The notes under the pieces: model-generated
Told to the model about the DNA's origin: nothing
What the model saw: the letters and a program-made list of their open reading frames with translations, nothing else
Databases searched by the model: none
NCBI RefSeq assembly: GCF_030316855.1
Contig: NZ_JASZYR010000009.1
Coordinates: forward strand, 124,001 to 188,000
Reading direction: 5' to 3'
DNA length: 64,000 bases
DNA from: Variovorax sp. J22P240
GTDB taxonomy: Bacteria; Pseudomonadota; Gammaproteobacteria; Burkholderiales; Burkholderiaceae_C
In this document: positions 8,838 through 17,584 of the stretch, piece by piece
Numbering within the stretch: position 1 is the first letter of the stretch
Layout of the letters: each line of letters begins with the position of its first letter
Made by a program: the position numbers and the translations under genes

Positions 8838-8864
8838 ATAAGATTCATTTTATAGTAATCTTAT
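8838..8864. promoter_or_regulatory. NsrR-like operator (nitric-oxide-responsive)
   Basis: Arms ATAAGATT and AATCTTAT, each 8 bases, form an exact inverted repeat around an 11-base spacer. The 23-base core (8840-8862) agrees at 17 of 22 positions with the NsrR consensus I know (AAGATGCATTT, one base, then its complement). It lies in the divergent region between the cupin gene and the hemoglobin-nnrS operon, and an NsrR gene is about 2 kb away. Confidence 0.7.
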
Positions 8865-8943
8865 GACTTCAATCAATCCGAGCAACCCTGTCGTGGACGG
8901 CCTTGTCTGCAAGCCGTCTCAGCCTTGATCACTGGAGAAGCAC

Positions 8944-9348
8944 TTGCGCTCGCCCGACCTTTGCACCGAACAGGAAATCGCAGACATGGTGCATGGCTTC
9001 TATGTCAAGGTGCGCCAAGACGAAATGCTCGGGCCGATCTTCAACGCCCACATCAAAGACTGGGACCACCATCTCGCGAAGCTGGTGGACTTCTGGTCAT
9101 CGATTTTGCGCGGCACGCGTCGTTTCAACGGCACGCCCATGCCCAAGCATGTGGCCCTGTCCGACCTGAGCGCCGAGTTGTTCGAGCGCTGGCTGCGCTT
9201 GTTTCGCGAGGAGGCCTCCGCACAACCCAATCGGGCCATGGGCGAATACGCGTACGACCTGGCACAGCGCATTGCCCAAAGCCTCTGGTACGGCTATCAG
9301 ATGAGCCGCCGCCCGCGGACTGCACCGACGGACCTGCGGCATGACTGA
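8944..9348 (+). CDS. Group III truncated hemoglobin
   Basis: The 134-residue globin has the group III pattern: YVKVRQDEMLGPIFNAHIKDWDHH in the early helices, LVDFWSSILRGTRRFNG, then PKHVALS containing the proximal heme histidine. These proteins bind O2 and NO and are linked to NO detoxification. The start is TTG 8944, with GGAGAAG 6-7 bases upstream; no ATG fits. Its stop overlaps the nnrS start by 8 bases, indicating translational coupling. Confidence 0.88.
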   Translation: MRSPDLCTEQEIADMVHGFYVKVRQDEMLGPIFNAHIKDWDHHLAKLVDFWSSILRGTRRFNGTPMPKHVALSDLSAELFERWLRLFREEASAQPNRAMGEYAYDLAQRIAQSLWYGYQMSRRPRTAPTDLRHD

Positions 9349-10561
9349 CCTGCTCCACATCACCGAACCCGGAGGCGCGCGCCCGTCGCCGCAATGGCAG
9401 GCATTTCTTGAACTCGGGTTTCGACCGTTGTACCTGGCCGGCTGCTTCTGGGCCGCGTTCTCCATCGCGCTCTGGGTGTACGCGCCGCAGCTCCTCGCGG
9501 CGACCTTGCCCGGCGTTCTGTGGCACGCGCATGAGATGCTCTGGGCCTTCATCGCCACCATTGCCGTAGGTTTTTTGTTGACAGCCGCGAGCAACTGGAC
9601 CGGAGTCAATCCGTTGCGGGGGCTCCCACTCGGCATCCTCCTCGCGCTGTGGTCGGCCGCGCGCATCGGCTACCTGGTGCACGGCGCGCTGGCGTTCTGG
9701 GTCGCCGCCTGCAGCGAACTCGCCTTCTTCGCTTGGGCGGCAGCGGCATTGGGGAGAGCCATCGTTGGTGCGCGCAACCGCCGCAACTACGGCCTGCCGC
9801 TGCTCGTGCTGGGACTGGGCGTGGCTGACGCACTCTACCTCCTGGCGGCCCTGCAAGGCGACTACGCTCTTCTGCTGCAGCGACTCAACGCGGGCTTGCT
9901 GTGCATGGCCGTGATCGCACTGTTGGTGGCGCGCCGCGTGATTCCCTTCTTTGCCATGCGCGCCATTCCGGGACTGACGATTCCGATGCATACCCGCAGC
10001 GGCCAATGGCAGATCGGCGCTGGCGTGATTGCAGTGTTTGGCAGCCTGCTGCGGGTTCCCACCGTCACGGCGGCCGCACTGGCGGCGGCAGGCTGTATCG
10101 CGCTGTTTCAGGTGCTGGCCTGGAGGCCGTGGGCGACGCGGCGCACGCCACTGCTCTGGATCCTCTACGTTGGCTATGCGGCGCTCGGGGCAGGACTGCT
10201 CGTGGCTGCAGCGCACGCCATGGGCTGGATCGTGCGCGCCGCGTGGCCTGTGCATGTCATCGGCGTGGCAGGGTTCTCGGTGCTCATCATCGGCATGGTG
10301 ACCCGCACCGCGCTCGGTCATCTGGGCCGTCCGCTGCAAACGGACCACGCCATGGTGATCAGCTATGCGCTGGTGATCCTCGCTGCGGCACTGCGCCTGG
10401 TGGCGCTGCTGCCCACGGACATCGCGCCTGACGCGCTGCATGCGTCGGCAGCCGCGTGGCTGCTGGCTTTCGTGCTCTACCTGTGGCGCTTCTTTCCGAT
10501 GATGATCCGCCCGCGCGCCGACAGGGCCGTCGCGCCTGCGGCGCTGCGCACTTCGCGCTGA
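9341..10561 (+). CDS. nnrS: NnrS, heme-copper membrane protein of nitrosative-stress defence
   Basis: A 406-residue, 12-helix membrane protein. Diagnostic features are the N-terminal LELGFRPLYLAGCFWAAFSI, the WHAHEMLWAFIATIAVGFLLTA segment with its WHAHEM motif, and HVIGVAGFSVLIIGMVTRTALGHLGR near residue 315. NnrS binds heme and copper and protects iron chelates in NO-stressed cells. The start overlaps the end of the truncated hemoglobin gene, so both are made from the NsrR-box promoter. It is convergent with nsrR, with hairpins between the two ends. Confidence 0.95.
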   Translation: MTDLLHITEPGGARPSPQWQAFLELGFRPLYLAGCFWAAFSIALWVYAPQLLAATLPGVLWHAHEMLWAFIATIAVGFLLTAASNWTGVNPLRGLPLGILLALWSAARIGYLVHGALAFWVAACSELAFFAWAAAALGRAIVGARNRRNYGLPLLVLGLGVADALYLLAALQGDYALLLQRLNAGLLCMAVIALLVARRVIPFFAMRAIPGLTIPMHTRSGQWQIGAGVIAVFGSLLRVPTVTAAALAAAGCIALFQVLAWRPWATRRTPLLWILYVGYAALGAGLLVAAAHAMGWIVRAAWPVHVIGVAGFSVLIIGMVTRTALGHLGRPLQTDHAMVISYALVILAAALRLVALLPTDIAPDALHASAAAWLLAFVLYLWRFFPMMIRPRADRAVAPAALRTSR

Positions 10562-10578
10562 ACGCAGACTCCCGACTG

Positions 10579-10617
10579 CGCGCACCGAAAAAAAGTGCGC
10601 GGCCCGAATCAGGCCGC
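10579..10617. terminator. Two nested hairpins between convergent nnrS and nsrR
   Basis: CGCGCAC (10579-10585) pairs with GTGCGCG (10595-10601) around an A-rich loop, and GCGGCC (10599-10604) pairs with GGCCGC (10612-10617). The second overlaps the nsrR stop codon. They could end transcription from either side, though no clear run of T follows a stem. Confidence 0.35.
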
Positions 10618-11160
10618 CCGTGCCCTCTTGCGTGCCGGAAGCTTGCCGGGCGAATGCCGCAACAACTCGTCCGTCTTGCCCGGCACGATCGCCACCGTGG
10701 GATCCTTGACCTTCGATCGCCACGTCACTTCCTGCCACAAGGGAAGCCCAAGGAGCGCGGGACTGGCATTGGCCAGGTCCGCCAGACTGTAGCGATCCAG
10801 TTCATCGAGGAACGCCTGAGTCGCGCGGGCCAGGACTGACGCCAGTTCGCACCCGCCTGTCAGAACGCACTGGTTGCCGGCGCCGAAGCATTCCACTACG
10901 GCAAAGTCGCTCTCGAGTTGACGAACGACCGTCCCGATCTTGATCTTGGACGGATGCATTGCCAGTCTCATTCCCCCGTTGCGCCCGCGCACAGTCTCAA
11001 CCCATCCGGTCTTGCCCAGGATGTGAGTGACTTTCATGAGGTGCGCCTGCGAAATGCCGTAGGCCTGGGTGAGATCGGCAATGGTGACCAGCGATTCGGT
11101 ACGGGTGGCCAGGACCAGCAGGACACGCAGCGAATAGTCGGTGAAGAGGGTCAGGCGCAT
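10609..11160 (-). CDS. nsrR: NsrR, Rrf2-family NO-sensing repressor
   Basis: The 183-residue protein starts MRLTLFTDYSLRVLLVLA, the typical NsrR/Rrf2 start, followed by a winged helix with GISQAHLMKVTHILGKTG and the wing VRGRNGGMRLA. Three cysteines in C-x6-C-x5-C (about residues 92-105) would hold the Fe-S cluster that reacts with NO. It is longer than the usual 140-155 residues: a basic tail of about 30 residues (ending RKRARAA) follows the conserved domain. It should repress the hemoglobin-nnrS operon, whose promoter holds an NsrR-like box. Confidence 0.9.
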   Translation of the reverse strand: MRLTLFTDYSLRVLLVLATRTESLVTIADLTQAYGISQAHLMKVTHILGKTGWVETVRGRNGGMRLAMHPSKIKIGTVVRQLESDFAVVECFGAGNQCVLTGGCELASVLARATQAFLDELDRYSLADLANASPALLGLPLWQEVTWRSKVKDPTVAIVPGKTDELLRHSPGKLPARKRARAA

Positions 11161-11275
11161 AACAACGATTTTAGCTATTGCTTTAGACCTGCTCTCGGTC
11201 GCGGCGGCTTCCAGTCCGATTCGTGGAATTGCGAGCAGTGTCCGGCAGATCGGCCGGCGATTCGGGAATTCGGTA

Positions 11276-12859
11276 TCACCGCTCGGCGATGTAGTGTTGG
11301 GTCGTCACCGCCTCGCCATCGCGCAAGAACACCCGTACACGAGCCTCCACTTCCTCGTCGGCCAGCGTGGCCCGAGCGCGCTGGTGCAAGTATTCGGCCC
11401 AAGAGGCGACGATGAAGCGCTCGATATACCGCGACGGATCGCCAAGGTCTCGATAAACGCGCCATAGCGTGGCGCCGTCGCGGCGCCGCGAAGCGCGCAG
11501 CTGGGTGACGGCATTCAAGAATTCCTCTGCCTCGCCGGCGCGGATGCAGTAGCAGATCTCCACCGACACCGGGCCGTCTCCCGGAAGAGGCTGATCCTTG
11601 ATGAAAAGGTCTTTCCAGAGAGTGACGGGTGTGACCTCCTGCGAATCGCCCATCCGCAACGGCAGCCAGCGGGCGAGCAACAGGCCTGCTGTCATGGCAA
11701 GGGCGGCGATGCTCAAGGCAATCGCCAACCCGGCAATACCGGAAAGCGCGCCCCAAAACGCCGAACCGATGGCGAACGAACCGAGCGCGCTGAGCGTGTG
11801 CAGTGCCACGGCGCGCGAACGGACCCAGGGCGGCGCGCTGGACTGCGTGGCGGTGTTGAAGGTGGCCATGACCGCCATCCAGGCTGCGCCGCCGACAGCA
11901 AGCGACACGAAGACCACGACCGGTAGGCGCACGAACGCAGCGATGAGCATCACGGCCGCGAAAACCAGGCACCCCATTGCGACGAGGCGCTCCAGCCCCA
12001 TGCGCGCACGCAACCTGCCCAGCACCAGGCCCGCCGCGACCGCGCCAGTGCCCAAGCATCCCATGAGGATCCCGAATCCGGTGGCGCCCAATTTGAGTTG
12101 TTGCGCTGCGATGGCCGGCAACAGGGCCCACAGTGCCGAGCCGGCACCGCTGTAGGCCACGGTGCGCAGCAACTGTGCCAGGATCATCGGCGAGTGCCTT
12201 GCATAGCGCAGGCCCGCAACGGTGCCGCTCCAAAGGCGCTCCGCCGGCAGGGGGGATTGCGCATGCGGCGCAGGAGGCCAGCGCCGCAGTGCTTGCATCA
12301 TCACCAGTGCGCTCACTGCCGCCATCACGAACACCCAACCCGCACCGAGCCATGCGAAGACGAAGCCCGCGATTGACGGCCCCAATGCCCGTGCACTGTT
12401 CCAGGCGATAGACATCGCCGTGATGGCTTGCGGCATGTCCTCGCGCGGCACGGTGTCCGCCAGGCTGGTATTCCACGCGGGCGACAGCAGCGCCGTGCAG
12501 CAGCCGGCGGAAAAGGTGAACAGCAACAAGGTCCCAGGTCCCGCCCACCCCGTCAATGCCAGCAGGGACAGGACAAGGATGATGGCCACCTGAACGGCCA
12601 GCGCATTCAGGATCAGCCGCCGGCGGTCGGTGATGTCGGCCAGCACGCCTGCGGGCAGTGCCAGCAGGAACATTGGCAGGAACACGGCCGTCTGCACCAG
12701 CGCTGCGAGGAAAGAGGAGCCCGTGAGCTCGACCATGAGCCACGAAGCCGCCATGACCTGCATGGCGTTCCCGGTGAAATAGATGGCACTGCCGGCCCAC
12801 AGGCCGCGGAACGCGGGCAGACGCAGGGGGGACCAGAGGGAGTGGGATGCGACGGACAT
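11276..12859 (-). CDS. MFS transporter of the MFS_3 (DUF894/EntS-like) family
   Basis: The 527-residue protein has about 11-12 membrane helices (residues 15-405), beginning LRLPAFRGLWAGSAIYFTGNAMQ. About 105 hydrophilic residues follow that look like a dimeric alpha/beta barrel (SVEICYCIRAGEAEEFLNA ... YIERFIVASWAEYLHQ). This tail is normal for the family. Such proteins are proton-driven exporters of siderophores or drugs; the substrate here is unknown. I chose ATG 12859 over the TTG one codon upstream. nsrR lies 115 bp downstream on the same strand, so some read-through is possible. Confidence 0.85.
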   Translation of the reverse strand: MSVASHSLWSPLRLPAFRGLWAGSAIYFTGNAMQVMAASWLMVELTGSSFLAALVQTAVFLPMFLLALPAGVLADITDRRRLILNALAVQVAIILVLSLLALTGWAGPGTLLLFTFSAGCCTALLSPAWNTSLADTVPREDMPQAITAMSIAWNSARALGPSIAGFVFAWLGAGWVFVMAAVSALVMMQALRRWPPAPHAQSPLPAERLWSGTVAGLRYARHSPMILAQLLRTVAYSGAGSALWALLPAIAAQQLKLGATGFGILMGCLGTGAVAAGLVLGRLRARMGLERLVAMGCLVFAAVMLIAAFVRLPVVVFVSLAVGGAAWMAVMATFNTATQSSAPPWVRSRAVALHTLSALGSFAIGSAFWGALSGIAGLAIALSIAALAMTAGLLLARWLPLRMGDSQEVTPVTLWKDLFIKDQPLPGDGPVSVEICYCIRAGEAEEFLNAVTQLRASRRRDGATLWRVYRDLGDPSRYIERFIVASWAEYLHQRARATLADEEVEARVRVFLRDGEAVTTQHYIAER

Positions 12860-13020
12860 CAAAGGGGCTTTGCCCGATTATGGGCTGAGCGTCTGGTGGT
12901 TTCCGCTGAGCCTGCGCGGAGCCTGTGGCCGGTTGCCTCCAGGAATTTGCGATCCCCCGCCGGCGGGTGCAAACTGAGGGGACGGCGACCTCGCCGTATT
13001 TGCGCACAAGGGGGATTGCC

Positions 13021-13500
13021 ATGTCCATTCCTTCCCATCTGTCCAGCTATCTCGACCAGCGTGGTGCACGCTATGAGGTCTCCATGCACGGACACAGCCA
13101 CAGCAGCCTGGAGACCGCCCACTGCGCCAACGTCAGCCCGTGTCAACTGGCCAAATCGGTCATCCTCGAGGACGAAGACGGCTGCGTGATGGCCGTCGTT
13201 CCCGCCGACAGGATGGTCATGCTCGGTGAGTTCTCCCGCTTTGTCGGTCGCCACAGACTGAAGCTGGCCGGCGAGGCCCGGATTGCAGCGCTGTTTGATG
13301 ACTGCGCCCCCGGCGCGATACCGCCCGTGGGAATGGCATGGGGGCTGCCGACCATCGTCGATGACGAACTTGAAAGCAATGACGTCGTTTACATGGAAGG
13401 TGGCGATCACGAGCGGCTGCTGCGGATGTCGCACGATCAGTTCCGTGCGCTGATGCGTGGCCAGCCGCACGGGAGCTTCTCCAAGACGCCGGAGCTCTGA
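13021..13500 (+). CDS. YbaK/EbsC-type aminoacyl-tRNA deacylase domain protein
   Basis: A 159-residue single-domain protein of YbaK/ProX type. The segment SPCQLAKSVILEDEDGCVMAVVPAD contains the conserved lysine (LAKSV) that positions the aminoacyl-tRNA, and the C-terminal part has AIPPVGMAWGLPTIVD with the conserved glycine-proline stretch. These enzymes remove wrongly attached amino acids from tRNA in trans. ATG 13021 follows a GGGGG ribosome site. It is followed 31 bp later by the Mut7-C RNase gene in the same direction. Confidence 0.85.
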   Translation: MSIPSHLSSYLDQRGARYEVSMHGHSHSSLETAHCANVSPCQLAKSVILEDEDGCVMAVVPADRMVMLGEFSRFVGRHRLKLAGEARIAALFDDCAPGAIPPVGMAWGLPTIVDDELESNDVVYMEGGDHERLLRMSHDQFRALMRGQPHGSFSKTPEL

Positions 13501-13531
13501 AGGTGCGTGACGGGCGCACTGACCGGCAGTG

Positions 13532-14281
13532 ATGGTCACCGCGACCTTCCGGTTCTACGAGGAGTTGAATGACTTCCTCGCGCGTGAGCGGCGAGGGCGC
13601 GAGTTCTCTTGCCGGTGCGCACGAATGGCGACCACCAAGCACATGATCGAGGCGCTCGGCGTTCCGCATACCGAGGTCGATTTGGTGCTGGTCAACGGCG
13701 AGTCGGTCGGCTTCGAGACCTTGCTGCACGATGGCGACAGGGTATCGGTCTTTCCACAGTTCGAAGCCCTCGACATCACGCCGCTGCTGCGCGTGCGCGA
13801 GCGCGCATTGCGCGTGACCCGTTTCGTCGCTGACGCGCATATGGGTGGCCTCGCGCACCTGCTGCGCATGACCGGATTCGATACGCTGTACGACAACCGC
13901 TTTCGCGACGATGAGATCGAGCGTATCGCTGGCGCGCAAGGTCGCATCGTGCTCACGAGAGATCGAGAACTGCTCAAGCGCCGGGGCATCACGCATGGCT
14001 GCTACGTGCGTGCGCTGCGGTCCGCGCAACAGTTGCGCGAGGTCTTTGATCGACTCGACCTCGCGCGCGGCGCGCGGCCGTTCACCCGATGCCTCGACTG
14101 CAACACGCCCTTGCACGAGATCGACAAGTCGCTGGTCGCCTCGTCCTTACCGGAGAGGGTGCGGGAACGCTACCAACGTTTCAGCACATGCGATGCATGC
14201 AGGCGCGTCTTCTGGGAGGGCTCGCATTGGCAGCGAATGCGCGCCATGGTGGACGAGTTGGTGACGCCGGCGCAAGGATGA
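13532..14281 (+). CDS. Mut7-C RNase domain protein with N-terminal ubiquitin-like fold
   Basis: The 249-residue protein joins two parts: residues 1-85 resemble the Ub-Mut7C beta-grasp domain (ATFRFYEELNDFL ... VNGESVGFETLLHDGDRVSVFP), and residues 95-245 are a PIN-like Mut7-C RNase (RFVADAHMGGLAHLLRMTGFDT ... RIVLTRDRELLKRRG with its acidic residues). A zinc ribbon, CLDCNTPL and CDACRRVFWEGSHW, ends it. The family is thought to cut or process RNA. Start is ATG 13532, which overlaps a GTG one codon upstream; the ribosome site is weak. Confidence 0.85.
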   Translation: MVTATFRFYEELNDFLARERRGREFSCRCARMATTKHMIEALGVPHTEVDLVLVNGESVGFETLLHDGDRVSVFPQFEALDITPLLRVRERALRVTRFVADAHMGGLAHLLRMTGFDTLYDNRFRDDEIERIAGAQGRIVLTRDRELLKRRGITHGCYVRALRSAQQLREVFDRLDLARGARPFTRCLDCNTPLHEIDKSLVASSLPERVRERYQRFSTCDACRRVFWEGSHWQRMRAMVDELVTPAQG

Positions 14282-14451
14282 CATCGACCGGAAGCGGAGG
14301 ACCGCGCGCAGACCTTCTGCAACTCGCGCCGCTCAAGTCACAGGCATTCACACGCGCACTGATCGGCGCGACCACGGGGGCGAGCCGGCGCGCCCGTCAT
14401 CAGCAGCGTGGGCCGACCGCACCCGAAGACGTGCGCCCGTTGGCGGTTGCG

Positions 14452-16086
14452 CTAGGCGACGTCCCGCAACTCGCGCCTAAGGATCTTCCCCACGGTGGAC
14501 TTGGGAAGGGCCTCGACGATGCGCACGAGCTTGGGGACCTTGTAGCCGGCCAGCGATGCGCGGCAATGGTCGATGACATCCTGCTCGGTCAGCGTCGCGC
14601 CCGGCGCCTGCACGACGAACAGGCGCAAGGCCTCGCCCGTCTTCTCATCCGGCACGCCCACGCACGCGCACTCGGCCACGCCGGGGCATGCGGTCGCGAC
14701 TGATTCGATCTCGTTCGGGTAGACGTTGAATCCGGAGACGATGATCATGTCCTTGATGCGGTCGACGATCTTCAGGAATCCTTGCGCGTCCAGGACGCCG
14801 ACATCGCCGGTGCGAAAGTACCCGTCGGCCGTGAAGGCGGCCGCGTTGGCCTCGGGCTGTTGCCAGTAGCCGCTCATCACCTGCGGTCCGCGAGCGCAGA
14901 TCTCACCGGGCTCGCCCAGGGTGACCTCGCAGCCCGCGTCGTCGATCAGCTTGATGTCCGTCGAGGGCAACGGCAACCCCGTCGTGTTGGAGAACTTGCC
15001 GACGGACGGCGGGTTGATCGACAGTACCGGGCTCGTTTCCGAGAGTCCGTAACCCTCGAGAATCAGGCAGCCCGTGAGGTCCTTCCAGCGTGCGGCCGTG
15101 GCTTCGATCACGGCTGCGCCACCGCCGGCGGACAGGCGCAGATTCGAGAAGTCCACTTCTTTCAGGCGTGGGTGCGCGGCCAGGCCCGCATAGAGCGTGT
15201 TGACGCCCGTGAACACCGTCATGCGGGACTGCTTGAGCGTGTCGATCAGGCCGTCCATGTCGCGCGGATTGGCCACCAGCCAGTTCTCGGCCCCGACGGA
15301 GAAGTAGCTGATGAAGTTCACCATCAGCGCAAAGATGTGATAGAGCGGCAGGGCCGTCACCACCACTTCGTCGCCCGGCCGTATGGTCGAGTGCATGAAG
15401 GCCTTGTACTGCTCGGTGTTGGCCACCAAGTTGCGATGCGACAGGCAGGCGCCCTTCGACAGGCCGGTCGTGCCGCCGGTGTACTGCAGGAACAGCAGGT
15501 CGTCGCCGGTGATCGCCGGGGCCTGGTAGTCGGACGACTTGTCTTCGTTCAGGATGTCCGACAGAGGCATGACGGCCCCGAGCCTCGCATCGGGCGCGGG
15601 CCCGGGCAGCGGCTTCGGCAAAGCGTCGCCGGGGCTGACCGTGATGATGTGCACGACGGGGCTTTGCTCGACCACCTCGGCGAGCGTCGGCGTGGATCCA
15701 TTGAACAGGACAATGATCTTCACGCCCGCATCGTTGAGCTGGTGCGCGAGTTCACGCGGTGTGTAGAGCGGATTGACGTTGACCTGCACCGCACCCAGGC
15801 GTGCGATGCCCAGGAAGACGACCGGGAAGGCTGCCAGGTTGGGCATCATCACCGCGATGCGGTCGCCCTTGCGCACGCCGAGCTCGCGTTGGAGATAGCT
15901 TGCGAAGCGTGCGGACAGCCTGTCGACATCGCGGAAGCTCAGGCTCTGGCCGAACGAGCGGAAAGCGGTCTTGTCGGCGTAGCGCACCATGGCCTGCTCG
16001 AGCAACTCGACGATCGAGCCGTGAGCGTCGGGGTTGATGTGCGGCGCAATGTCGCCGTACGACTGGACCCAGGGGCGTTGATTCAT
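14452..16086 (-). CDS. fadD: Long-chain fatty acid-CoA ligase (FadD-like AMP-forming)
   Basis: The 544-residue ANL-superfamily enzyme shows the ATP loop YTGGTTGLSKGA (near 210), the A5 motif GYGLSETSP (near 355), the A7-A8 motifs YFRTGDVGVLDAQGFLKIVDRIKD (near 430) and the catalytic lysine in PKSTVGKILRRELR near the end. It activates fatty acids with ATP and CoA. A perfect AAGGAGACAAAG site precedes ATG 16086; the longer open frame to 16158 is not used. A GlxA-like regulator and fatty acid desaturase lie upstream, giving a local lipid theme. Confidence 0.92.
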   Translation of the reverse strand: MNQRPWVQSYGDIAPHINPDAHGSIVELLEQAMVRYADKTAFRSFGQSLSFRDVDRLSARFASYLQRELGVRKGDRIAVMMPNLAAFPVVFLGIARLGAVQVNVNPLYTPRELAHQLNDAGVKIIVLFNGSTPTLAEVVEQSPVVHIITVSPGDALPKPLPGPAPDARLGAVMPLSDILNEDKSSDYQAPAITGDDLLFLQYTGGTTGLSKGACLSHRNLVANTEQYKAFMHSTIRPGDEVVVTALPLYHIFALMVNFISYFSVGAENWLVANPRDMDGLIDTLKQSRMTVFTGVNTLYAGLAAHPRLKEVDFSNLRLSAGGGAAVIEATAARWKDLTGCLILEGYGLSETSPVLSINPPSVGKFSNTTGLPLPSTDIKLIDDAGCEVTLGEPGEICARGPQVMSGYWQQPEANAAAFTADGYFRTGDVGVLDAQGFLKIVDRIKDMIIVSGFNVYPNEIESVATACPGVAECACVGVPDEKTGEALRLFVVQAPGATLTEQDVIDHCRASLAGYKVPKLVRIVEALPKSTVGKILRRELRDVA

Positions 16087-16491
16087 CTTTGTCTCCTTGA
16101 TGGCTTGATGATTTGAAGTAGGTTCGAAGGTCTCGACGTTCGCGAACATTGCCGCCATGCCTGCTGTTTAGCGACGATGCGCGACCCGGTCGTTCGCGCC
16201 GTCGACGGTCGCTGGGCGCAACGCATCCATGGTGTCGTTCGCGTTGTCTCCAGTGACTTGGCGGCGCTCAAGTCGGCACTGCATCGTTGGAGATCGAATG
16301 TAGACATCCGGGGGGGTCACGCCTAGGTTGCACTCCGACAGATTCGGGTGAATCTCTGCCAATCCTCCAAGCCGAAACGGCCCATGCGCGAGTCGACTCG
16401 CGTCAAGACGATGAGGGAATGAAATATCCCAGTAGTGCAGCGTCAGTGGTTCACATCGCGATCGCTCCGCTGGATGCGGCGGGGCGTCGGA
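16087..16491. other. Intergenic stretch upstream of fadD
   Basis: These 405 bases separate fadD from the GlxA-like gene on the same strand. I see no gene. A 10-base palindrome GTTCGCGAAC occurs at 16138-16147, about 55 bp upstream of the fadD start, and could be a regulator site. Confidence 0.5.
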
Positions 16492-17523
16492 TCAACGTCG
16501 CTGATGCCAGGCCGCATGATCGAGTCGGTGGCGACGGGGCGCCTTGCCGCGCATCTTGGCAAAGGCCCGACTCAGGGCGCTGGCGCTCGAATAGCCGCAC
16601 TCGCGCGCCACATGCGCCAGCGGCAGACGTGTCGAAACGAGCAGATGGTCGGCGTGTTCCAGCCGCAGGTTCGCCACGTACTGGCGCACATTGAATCCGA
16701 CGGCGTCGGCAAAGCGGCGCGACAGGCTGCGCTCGCTCAAGCCGACGTGCTGCGCCAGCGCGGCCAGGCTCGGCACCGGATCCAACTCGCGCTCGAGCAC
16801 CTCCTGCACCGCCAGCACCTGCGCGTCACCGTGGGCCTTGTACGGCGCGCTCCACAGCGCGAGCCTGTTGTCGGCAGGCAGCGCCTCGGTGCTGGTATGA
16901 CGCAGAAAGCGACGGGCGCGCGGCATACCGAAGAATCGCTCGATCAGGTGGGCACAGGCGTCGACCGTGGGGCCGATGCCGCAGACCGTGACGATGTCCG
17001 GTGCGGCCACGATCCGGCGTGAGGGCTGGTAGCGGATCGTTGGAAAACGGCGCTGGATGATTGCTCGTTCGCTCAGCAGACCGGTGGCCGCCCGCCCATC
17101 GAGCAAGCCTGACTTGGCCAGCAGAAGTGCGCCGCCGAAGCTCATCAGCAATGCGCCACGCGCGTGCTGCTGTCGCAGCCATTCGCCGTACGCTGCATCG
17201 TCTTCGGTCGTCTCGACCGCCGGCGCGAACTGGGCGGGAACGACCACCACGCGGAAGTCGCCGGTTCGCTTCAGCGTCAGGTCCGGCGCCAGTGGCAGAC
17301 CCCCGAAGCTGATGACCGGCGATCTGCTGCGCGCGACCAGGCGCACGTCGAACAGCGCGCTTGCGGCAATGTCGTCACTGCGCGTCGCCAAGGTGCCGGC
17401 GGCTTGGAGCAGGTCGCGCACCAACAGCACCGAGCCTGCCCAGGGCCGGTCTGGAAGCACGATGGCAGCGCGCACCGGGCCATCTAGCGTGCCTGCGTTC
17501 ATGTCATGTATCTGGCGCTTCAT
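16492..17523 (-). CDS. GlxA-type AraC regulator with DJ-1/PfpI-like sensor domain
   Basis: The 343-residue protein has a DJ-1/PfpI-like domain (about residues 15-190) and a C-terminal AraC HTH pair (about 235-335, LAQHVGLSERSLSRRFADAVGF and HVARECGYSSASALSRAFAKM). At the nucleophile elbow the usual cysteine is replaced by phenylalanine (ALLMSFGGALLLAKSGLLDGR), so the domain is likely a ligand sensor and not an enzyme. It is divergent from the fatty acid desaturase, 61 bp apart, and presumably activates it. Confidence 0.88.
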   Translation of the reverse strand: MKRQIHDMNAGTLDGPVRAAIVLPDRPWAGSVLLVRDLLQAAGTLATRSDDIAASALFDVRLVARSRSPVISFGGLPLAPDLTLKRTGDFRVVVVPAQFAPAVETTEDDAAYGEWLRQQHARGALLMSFGGALLLAKSGLLDGRAATGLLSERAIIQRRFPTIRYQPSRRIVAAPDIVTVCGIGPTVDACAHLIERFFGMPRARRFLRHTSTEALPADNRLALWSAPYKAHGDAQVLAVQEVLERELDPVPSLAALAQHVGLSERSLSRRFADAVGFNVRQYVANLRLEHADHLLVSTRLPLAHVARECGYSSASALSRAFAKMRGKAPRRHRLDHAAWHQRR

Positions 17524-17584
17524 GCCAACAAATTCTGCACTTGCTCTGCTTCAATCGGGCATCGAGATCGACATTGGATGACCC

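Noticed and set aside
11276..12859. MFS protein with a C-terminal soluble domain as a novel fusion
   Set aside because: Members of the MFS_3 (DUF894) family normally have about 520-550 residues including this tail, so it is not new.
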